From contig JAAONU010000016.1 of NCBI GenBank assembly GCA_012932295.1, forward strand, positions 46,345,241 to 46,409,240: a stretch of 64,000 nucleotides of DNA, read 5' to 3'. The number at the start of each line of letters is the position of its first letter. The stretch's first letter is position 1. The notes beneath the pieces were generated by a model. That model was not told where the DNA came from, ran no database searches, and was given only the letters and a program-made list of their open reading frames with translations. Origin of the DNA: Cyclina sinensis (Eukaryota > Mollusca > Bivalvia > Venerida > Veneridae). Position numbers and translations under genes: made by a program. Positions 55,800 through 64,000 of the stretch are shown piece after piece.

Positions 55800-56897
55800 G
55801 ATACAAATAAAACTGTTCATCAAATGAAAGAACATCGAAAAATACCTTTCTGTTATGACAATGCATTTTAGTTTGAATAGCATCAAAAAAAATCTTGTAT
55901 CAAGAAATAAGTAACAAAGTCCATATTTCTTTTATATATATGACACATATGAAGAACATATCCGTGAATGGTATAGTAATTTTACCTAGGTCCAGTATTA
56001 CAAAGTAGCTTTTACACGCTAAGTTTTGATGATGGAAAGTTAATATGTTATAAATGATGGTTAGCGAAACATGTTGAAAATAATTCACCCTTTCTTCGGA
56101 CTCGTTTTTGTCCTAAATTGTTGGGCTATTTCTGGAAATGTGAAAGATGCAATTGCTTGAAATTATTGTTAAAATTAGATATTGCAAAAAGATATTACTG
56201 CCACTTTTTAAGAATTATGAATAATTGCACATTTTAGGAATTATATTCATTTTAAACAATTTTGAAACAGATAAAACAGTAGTGTTCCTGAAGAATTGAC
56301 AGGACGCGGAAACGAGAGTTTCTAAAGACAGTTCTAAGACTGTTGAAACAGTGAAATTGGTGGTGCATAATAACATCATTAACAACTTATTACAGAATTT
56401 CTGTCCATAAGGCTTCATTAGTGCAAAACGGTTTCCTTAATGCTTTCTTCAGCAAATAGTTACTGCGATTTTGACACTCCTTGTTTACATTTTCTTTTCA
56501 AGGTTTGTTTACTTACAGAAATAGTTCGGTACTGATTCGTATCCTGGCATTATTTGTTAAATAATTTACAATTAAGTTAAGTTTTATCCCATTGCATAAA
56601 TTTTGGTTTAAGAAACTAAACAAGATCTTTTGCTTGAAGATATTTTTATTTATCGGCGGTTAACTGAATGAGGAACGGGCTTTTGAAATCGAATTTTAAT
56701 ACACACCCTAACAAAAGTGTATTGCATTTTGATGACGGGCAATCCAAAAATAACGAAAGAGAAAACTTTCCTTGCAAAAAATATAATGGTTAAAAAAAGG
56801 AAGCCTGAATTGTTTGTCCGTAATTATGCATCATATATCAGTATCCTTACTATATGTTAGATCTCAACTGTTCGTTGACTCAGGATTTTAACTACAC
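55800..56897. other. non-coding stretch
   Basis: AT-rich. The section near 56508-56580 weakly resembles 49520-49590. No gene or element recognised. Confidence 0.4.
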
Positions 56898-57002
56898 ATC
56901 AGTTGTTCAATTATACGTTAGCAACTTAACTATACGCCAGTAGGTTAACTATACATCTGTAGTTCATCTATATGTCAGTAGTTCAACTTTACGTCAGTAG
57001 GA
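56898..57002. repeat. minisatellite, about 19 bp x 5
   Basis: Units of the type TTAACTATACGTCAGTAG repeat about five times with substitutions (ATACGCCAGTAGG, ATACATCTGTAG, ATATGTCAGTAG, TTACGTCAGTAGG). Confidence 0.75.
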
Positions 57003-57295
57003 AAATTATGTCAATAGGTTAAAAATACTGAAAAAAGCATGTATGAGAGTTTGCGGTTTTCATTAAAATCAGTTATCTTTACGACATATCGAGTAGCATA
57101 CACGATAGCAACACAATTAATTCGTAAAAGACTTGAGAAGGTATTCTGAAAACTTCTGAACAATGATTTACTCAGACAAACACTTCTCATGATCAGGTTG
57201 TACCGTTTGGTAAAAAGATAACAACAAAAATAAAGAACGAAATCAGTTTTACCGAAGGCGCTTCCGATAAAAAATTAACATCCTAAGTTAAAGAA

Positions 57296-57562
57296 TATTC
57301 AGTGACAAAATCTGTAATGTTTATATCCCGTATTCAGTGCTAAAATCTGTAATCTTTATATCCCGTATTCAGTGACAAAATCTGTTACGTTAATATCCTG
57401 TATTCAGTGAAAATATCTATAATGTTATTATCCCGTATTCCGTGACAAACTCTGTAATGTAAATATCCTATATTCAATGACGCAATTTGTATGTAATGTT
57501 GATATCCCATTTTTATTGACAACATTTGTAATGCTGATATCCCGAATTCAGCGAAAATCTGT
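57296..57562. repeat. minisatellite, about 36 bp x 7-8
   Basis: A unit ATTCAGTGACAAAATCTGTA + ATGTTTATATCCCGT repeats about seven times, diverging toward the right. Confidence 0.85.
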
Positions 57563-58060
57563 AAATAAAAAAATTCCTACATGTTCAAACTACTATCATG
57601 TTTTTAAATATTTACATAAAGGTCCTTTTCAAAAAATAATATTTACGTAGTATGTTCTGGTTTTTAAACATTTGAAAGGATGTATGTTTTTATTTTGCAT
57701 AATGTCCGTTACAAATATAGGTTAAATGTAATGATGCTTTAATTTCGTCAATATTCGGTTAAACAAGTAATATCTCATATTGTTTCAATGCTTAGAAGCA
57801 ATACTAGTTAAATTAGATTAGGGCAAATACGATTTCAATTCTTCTTCCCTGAAAGGTTTTGTAATGCAAAGGATATCGCAAAGTAACAATCAAGAGCATC
57901 CTTTTTTATAGATACTAATTTATCGTTGTTTGAAATGTGTCTTCATGATAAGGTTTATATATGAAAAAAATGCTCAATATCGTGGCTGAAAGAATATTTG
58001 TTTCAATAATACACTCAGGTCATTCGTGTGATTCGTGTAGGCAAATGCAAGAGACATAAT
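57563..58060. other. non-coding stretch, may include LINE 3' UTR
   Basis: Nothing recognised. The right end directly precedes (in minus-strand sense follows) the LINE stop codon at 58063-58065, so its last part may be that element's 3' untranslated region. Confidence 0.35.
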
Positions 58061-58062
58061 TA

Positions 58063-61000
58063 CTAAGAAAAGCGTTTCGTTTTTATGCCCTCGAAGGGAG
58101 GCATATAGTTTTTGAACTGTCCGTCAGTCCGTCCGTCCGTCAGTCAGTCCGTCCGTCAGTCCGTCCGAAAACTTTAACATTGGCAATAACTTATTAGTAA
58201 GTGGATTTACTTCATACTTGGACACAACACCCCTTTGGACAAGACCTTTCCACTGACCTATATTTGTTTGACCTTCACCCCTGAATGAACTTTACCTTGA
58301 ATATCCAATTGTCCAAAAACTTCAACATTGCCCATAACTTCCTTATTAGTAAGTGGATTTACTTCATACTTGGACACAACACCCCTTTGGACAAGACCTT
58401 CCCACTGACCTTTAATTATTTGACCTTGACCCCTGAATATCCAATTGTCCAAAAACTAATTTTTGGCCATAACTTCCAAATTGGTAAGTGGATACACTCT
58501 ATACTTAAACACAACACCCCTTTGGACAAGGCCTTCCCACTGACTTATATTTGTTTGACCTTGACCCCTGAATGACCTTCACCTTGAAGATCCAATTGTC
58601 CAAAAACTTTAACATTGCCCATAACTTCCTTATAAGTAAATGGAATTACTTCATACTTGGACACAACCCCCTTTGGATAAGACCTTCCCACTGACCTATA
58701 TTTATTTGACCTTGACCAGTGAATGACTGGTTCTCAGTTCAAAGGTCAAAGCACCACGTTCGGGGGCATTGTCATCTTACAGTGACAGTTCTTGTTAAAT
58801 ATATTCTTGGATAGCTTTAAAAATATTCTTGTTGTTCTTCACGAAAAGATTAATATCTCCAAAAAGTAAGGCATCCCAGTAGGTTCAGTTAATTCATTCA
58901 TTGTGGTTAATAATCTTTGTCTCTGAATATCATACCGCGGGCAATAGAACAGGAAGTGTTCAGTATTTTCAACTTCTCCACATGAATATAATGGTTATTT
59001 TTTGTAAATAAATGCTCATTTAAACAACTAAAATGAGTTCTTAATCGAGTATGATAGATTGATGCTACTCGTTCTCCGGTATAAAAATGTAACAGTACAG
59101 TAAGGTTACTATTAATAACGTTTTTAAAGGACGAAATAGACCCAGAGTTTTTTTTTGATATCTGTGGACAACAGATTCCACTCCCGAAATGCTGACGGAA
59201 GAAATGATTTTGCATACAACTGCATGTGGCAATAAATGTTACGAAGGTTATTTGAATTTCTTGAATTATATCGCGTTACATCGTTGATTGTTTCTGGGAT
59301 AAGTCGGATTAAGTAAGCTGGCGCTAAATCGTTGTTTATTTTGTAAAACAGTGTTAACTTATGTCTGTGACGTCTTATCTGAAGCGGCTCAAAACATGTC
59401 TCTTTATATAAATTTTCGATAGAAACTAAGTGTGTACAACCACTAATGATTCTCAGTGCTTCTAACTGGATTTGCTCAAGTTCGTTTATTTCATGTTCAA
59501 TAATGTTATCCCGTACAACATCAGCATAATCAAGTGCTGGTCTAACAAATGATGATATTACCTCAAGTGATTTTCGATCTAGTAATACAAATTTTAGCTT
59601 TTTCATTACGTTGATACGGGCCCATGCTTTCTGTTTTATGTAAGAAATATGTTTTGGCAACGAGCCATTGTTTGAAAAATTAATGCCTGTGTTTATGGTT
59701 GAATGATAGTATTAGACATTACTATTGGAAGATGGGTAGGTTTATTCATTTTATTTGATATCAGTAAAGTTTAAGTCTTATTTGGATTGAAGGTAACTAA
59801 CCACTTTTCGGTCCATTTCGGAATTGTTTCAAGCTCATTATTAATAGTTTGAGATGCTATTGTAGGGTCATCGACAACTCGGTATAAGTACGTATCGTCA
59901 GCAAATAGATGGATTGTTGAATTGACGTCTTTAACTATGTCATTTATATAAACTTAAAATAGGAGAGGTACAAGAATAGATCCTTGTGGCTATCCAGATT
60001 AAATGATAACCGTGTCAGAGAAGGTGCCAGCGTACAGTACTTTTTGTTTACGGTTATGTAAGTAATGCTTAAGCCACATTAGGAGATTACCTAAAATACC
60101 GTTAATTTGTAATTTGTAAATAAGGCTTTTGTGCCAAACACGATCAAAGGCCTTTGATATGTCACAGAAGTCAGCTCTGACCTCTTTACCTTCATCTACA
60201 GCTTGACAAAATGTACTATACATTAAAATCAAATGGTTGATTGTATAGTCCTGAGGAACAAAACCAGATTGTAGAGACGTAATAATGTTATTATCTCTGA
60301 AAAAAAAAAATTTTTTGTGTGTATTATTTTTTTCCATTACTTTACTTAAGGCACTCAATAAGGAAATTGGCACGTAATTGGATATTTCTTGTGGATAGAC
60401 TTCTTTTAAACGGGGTAAACATGAGGTATCTTCCATTCAGATGGAACATTTCCTGATAACACTGAATGGTTAAAGAGTAATGTTAGAGGGTTACCTAATT
60501 CGTATGCTGAGTCCTTCAGTATTCTATAATTAATCTGATCAGGACCTACAGCTGTACCAATTTTAAAAGATTTTAGGAACATAGACACTTTGCTTGGACA
60601 GAATGCAATATTTTCGATAGTGTTATTTGTTATGTTAATCTCAGAAGGTAGATGTTTGTTTTTATCATCAAGAAACGTTTAACTCTGGAAGAAACAGTAA
60701 AATGCATTAGCTTTCTCATAGTCATTCTTAAAAAGTCGTTTCCATTTCTAATTACTGATGGAGTAGGATTTTGTGAAAGGGGTTTTATAAAGTTCTTTAC
60801 AATTTTCCAGTAATCAGAGGATGATTAAGTTTTAGGCTTGAGTCCTTTTGCCAGATTTTCAGTCAATTTTGCTTTTAAATTAATTGTTTTGTTTCTGATT
60901 TGTTTGTAGGTACTCCAGTGTTGTATAGTGTCCGTCATTTTAGCCGTATTGTATGCTCTTCTACGTTTTGTAATATACTTTCTTATTTCAATATGCATCG

Positions 61001-61200
61001 ATGGTGGGTCTTTTGGCGAACAGCTATAACTTTATTAGCAATTGGACGTTCAGAAAAAAAAGTTAAAATCTGTTTAGTTACGTTTAAAGCATGTATATCA
61101 ATGTCGTCATGGTATAGAGAATCTCAGTTGAAAGAAGAAACGTCCAGTCGAAGCCTATCAAAGTCTTCATTTTCGAATTGCCAAATTTTACGTTAATATG
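58063..61200 (-). pseudogene. degenerate CR1/L2/jockey-like LINE, reverse transcriptase region
   Basis: The minus-strand frames read, in order: an endonuclease-RT linker (IEIRKYITKRRRAYNTAK, about 60960), GTAVGPDQINYRIL (60560), VLSGNVPSEWKIP, NYVPISLLSALSKVMEK, RADFCDISKAFDRVWHKSLI (60180), PQGSILVPLLF, LFADDT (59888-59905, the catalytic Asp pair), FNPNKT, a thumb/C-terminal region (SFVRPALDYADVV, LEALRIISGCT) and a zinc-knuckle-like HFLFYCPRYD near 58930. It is inactive: stops within SG.PQGS, after LLF and after NKT, plus at least two frame changes. The N-terminal endonuclease is absent. A Helitron-like element interrupts the last codons; beyond it the frame resumes as TKRFS and stops at 58063-58065. 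Confidence 0.85.
58084..58797 (+). mobile_element. Helitron-like (pearl/HINE) element inside the LINE
   Basis: 5' hairpin TATGCCCTCGAAGGGAGGCATA, then a GTCCGTCAGTCC microsatellite (58121-58170), then four to five core repeats of about 145 bp marked GGACACAACACCCCTTTGGA (about 58219, 58371, 58507 and 58657). It ends ...GGGGGCATTGTCATCTTACA..ACAGTTCTTGTT at 58797. Both flanks are LINE coding sequence. No coding capacity. Confidence 0.85.
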
Positions 61201-63460
61201 AAATCAGTTTATATTTCCGAAAGTCTAAACAACAATATATTGGACAATGATATCTTGTCTCATGTTCTAGACAAATGAATGTATAGCTTCCTTTAGACTG
61301 AAAGTATCATTTCAACACCAGGTATATTTCTCTGTATACCGGCTATTAACGTTTTAATACGTTTTTGTTGTATCATTATACTAGTTTTTCTTACACATGG
61401 TCTCAATGTTCCTCGGTTAATGTTCCTTGGGTTTTAACCCTCCTTTAATGTAAGTTAAGAAAACTTCTATGTTTTTTCTTCATGTGGTATTCAGTGGATT
61501 CTCAGAAACTTAGAAGATATTGAGTAATTACTATGCAACCGTGATAAATGGCTAAACTATTCCGACCTCACCCCCCCCCCCCCCCCGCAAAAAAACAACT
61601 AAAGAAAAAAAACTCTCTTTGATTGTGGTGATATCATCAGATACAGAGGGCGTGTCAGTTGTTGAGTTATTGAATTCAAACTTATTTGTTTTCAATCATC
61701 TGTACCAATGCAAATCAAAATTAAATAGCGATTAAATATTTTTCACTATTAAAAAATACACATTCTTTAAGGTATATGGGCGGAAATTCGTTCTCTCTTA
61801 ATACCAGAGAATGTTACCTTCCTTTTTCATGTTTCATAAAATTTAATTTTCATGCATTCATGTCTGACTTTAAGTATAATTTAATCTTATTTTTTATCTA
61901 ATCTTATGGAAACAATGACAAGCTATTATGACAAAATCAGGAAATAAAACATGGCCAATAATAGCTACACGGCACGAATGATGGAAATTCTTCTTTCGAT
62001 TGCTTCGATTATTTTAAACTGAATTTGGTTTTACATTGACAATCAAAAATGAAACCTTTTTGTTGAATTTAGGACAGCTTAAGATCTTTTTTGAGAACTT
62101 CACAACATGACTGACATTACATTTAGTTTGTAGTCTAGATAGTTAAATAAACAATGTCAAAACCGATGCATTCAGTTTATGAATACAAACTGGCATTTGA
62201 TTATCTAGCCTTTAAGCAATGATTATAAGTGCTATAAGCTCTATCGCATTTGACAAATGATTGTTGTGCCTTTTCAAATGATGATTCAGGTTACAAGAAT
62301 TTTATGTTTTGTCTAGTTTTGACCAGACGTAGCCCTTGAGGAACAAACAAGTTCTATATCAATTCAGTTTCCCCTTCAGTGGTTTCAAGGTTCAAGTTCT
62401 GTTCTGTAAATTTCTGCTAAGAAATTTTAACGAGTGAAAGCGACGAATCATTTTCTCGAGCGGATTGCAGAGAAGTAAACAGGACAGTTTTTGTCGATGC
62501 CATTAAAAACAATTGAAATTCTTCTCGGGTAACGAAAATATCAGTCACAAATTTTGTTGTTATAGATAACTTTCGTGAGATTCTTTTTCTAGAATTTCTT
62601 TGTCCTAAGACTTGATGACTTAGATTCAATTTCTACGGGCCCGAAAATCTTCACTTACGACTGTGAAGCCTTTGATAACAACGTATTCAATAATAAGAAA
62701 TTGGAAGTGAAAGAAAGGTTAAAGTAAAAAAAGTATAAAGGCTCTAGTGGGTGGGAAAAATTAAAAATTCAATGTTTTTCTGTGTAAGTGATGTTATGAA
62801 TATTAGGTTCCAATTGTTGCATTTTCTTTAATTTACTGTTTTCTGAACTTACTCTTTTGAAAAATTATTATTCTTGCATTAATACTTGTACAAAACATTT
62901 TTAAAGTTTCTTTAGCACGAGTTCAAACTCGAACAATTCTGTAAAATAAAGTTTCTGATTAAAATGCTATTATTCATCTCTCTCTGTTTCATTCGCTTAA
63001 AACACAGACTGTTTCATTCCCTGAAACCACAGACTGTCTAGATACAAATAAAAGAACTGGCTAGACATTAGACACAGACTTCGTATGACAAATCCTCGCC
63101 AGTTATAACTCATCAAAATTGTCAAAATTTACTACCGCTTGCAAAACTGATTAGAGTTTACACTGTCAGGTAAAGAACAAAACTGGTCGGTACACCTGTC
63201 AAAAATCAATTAAAACGCCGCCCAATGTATTTCATTTAAACTCCGCCTTTTACCTGTCAAAAGTGTCATTCTGTGTACAAAATGGAAAAGTGGTTAGGAA
63301 AAAAAATTGAGTGAAGATTTCCGGTAGCAACGGTGCGACAGTTACGACACAGCAACTTTGGCGCCGCCCAGGCACATTTTTCTGGCTGCGGGTAGATTGC
63401 GAGACGTAGTTTTATTAACAGGTATACCTGAGAAAACTGCCTCGACTCGGTGTGGTTGAA
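61201..63460. other. non-coding stretch
   Basis: Contains a poly-C run (61568-61587) and a 26-bp doublet CACAGACTGTTTCATTC/CACAGACTGTCTAGA near 62987-63040. The section 63340-63420 is GC-richer. No supported gene. Confidence 0.4.
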
Positions 63461-63463
63461 TGA

Positions 63464-64000
63464 TCAGTAAAGTGCCCTGTGCTTTCTGGTGTCCTGCAGG
63501 GATCGGTCTTAGGTCCATGTCTCTTTCTCGCATACATCAATGACCTACCAGGAAGTGTCAGGAGCCGGGTGCGTCTATTTGCCGACGACACCATAGTTTA
63601 TTTAACAATTAAATCACAAGCATCTGCACAAACCTTACAAAATGATTTGCACAACCTTGAAATATGGGAAAAAGAATGGTCAATGGAATTCAACCCTGAC
63701 AAGTGTGAAGTTCTCAGAATACACAGGAAAAAGAAACCGGTCATCTTTCCTTACACCCTACATAACACTAAACTGAAAACCACAGAAAATGCAAAATACT
63801 AAGGAGTTACAATAAGTAGCAACCTAAACTGGTCATCCCACATAAACAATATCACAAACAAAGCAAAAAACAGCTTAAGGTTCATCAGACGAAACGTCAA
63901 AACACAAAACAAACAACTCAAAGAAGCAGCATACAAAACATATTTAAGACCACAGGTTGAATACTGCTCAACCATATGGCATCCATGGCAAAAATATCTC
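63464..64000 (+). pseudogene. CR1/L2-like LINE reverse transcriptase, 5'-truncated, runs off the window
   Basis: Homology starts abruptly at PVLSGVLQGSVLGPCLFLAY (motif B region; most relatives have SGVPQG), followed by INDLPGSV, RLFADDTIVYL (catalytic Asp pair at about 63578-63583), FNPDKCEVLRIHRKKKP, then KY-stop-GVTISSNLNW, SLRFIRRNVKTQ, and AAYKTYLRPQVEYCSTIWHP at the window edge. The fingers and upper palm of the RT are missing, as is usual for 5'-truncated LINE copies. One in-frame TAA (63800-63802) stands where relatives have Leu; a single change would explain it, so the copy is young relative to the LINE at 58-61 kb. It belongs to a different subfamily from that one. Confidence 0.8.

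Noticed and set aside
55681..55886. Frames with repeated VRPSVRPSVRPS
   Set aside because: Translation of the (GTCC)n/(ACGG)n microsatellite of a Helitron-like element.
57296..57562. CRISPR-like regular repeats
   Set aside because: The 36-bp units are head-to-tail without spacers in eukaryotic sequence: a minisatellite.
58285..58575. 96-codon repetitive open frame
   Set aside because: Produced by the 145-bp core repeats of the Helitron-like element; no splice or start context.
60900..61196. 98-codon plus-strand frame as a gene
   Set aside because: It is the antisense of the LINE linker region, which reads as recognisable LINE protein on the minus strand.

Overview
The window is AT-rich eukaryotic DNA with no long open reading frames, no bacterial-style gene packing and dense dispersed repeats. 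The repeat content points to a bivalve mollusc, probably a clam of the venerid type. It holds Helitron-like 'pearl/HINE' elements (hairpin, GTCC microsatellite, 145-165 bp core minisatellite, TTCTTGTT-type end), a MITE whose sequence resembles one I recall as very abundant in clams, tRNA-derived SINEs, and CR1/L2/jockey-like LINE reverse transcriptases. The species assignment is inference.

Layout. 1-23 kb is mostly non-coding, with a candidate internal exon (996-1056), a GCGAAAA-rich foldback element (3.35-3.69 kb), a tRNA-derived SINE (6.6 kb), a Helitron-like remnant (8.0-8.6 kb), a MITE (11.8-12.0 kb), two minisatellite blocks (20.3-20.8 and 21.3-21.95 kb) and a candidate terminal exon (22980-23042). 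23.4-51.4 kb is a diverged segmental array. Block order A1-B1-C1-D1 (23.39-33.0 kb) is followed by A2, then B2 in INVERTED orientation, then C2 (33.35-39.95 kb), then partial copies A4-B4-C3, A3-D2-C4 and B6-C5. Helitron-like elements sit in single copies of this array with the matching site empty in the partner copy, so they inserted after the duplication.

Within block B both copies keep the same four short exons in the same phases. Joined, they read as about 68 codons to a stop, with an 80-bp third exon whose five differences are mostly synonymous. Each copy carries different lesions. This duplicated, unrecognised small gene is the best candidate for undescribed biology here.

51.5-54.1 kb is a GC-richer island with a minus-strand coding remnant: a 240-codon frame with a C2H2-like finger and downstream pieces resembling a tyrosine-recombinase tail. 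It is probably a transposon-derived gene. 55.3-58.8 kb holds two more Helitron-like elements and two minisatellites. The element at 58.08-58.80 kb lies inside the last codons of a degenerate minus-strand LINE (58.06-61.2 kb), whose reading frame resumes on its other side. The right edge (63.47-64.0 kb) enters a second, plus-strand LINE with one nonsense codon.

No rRNA, CRISPR array, operon or confidently functional tRNA is visible. All exon calls are by eye from splice signals, phase and paralogue comparison.
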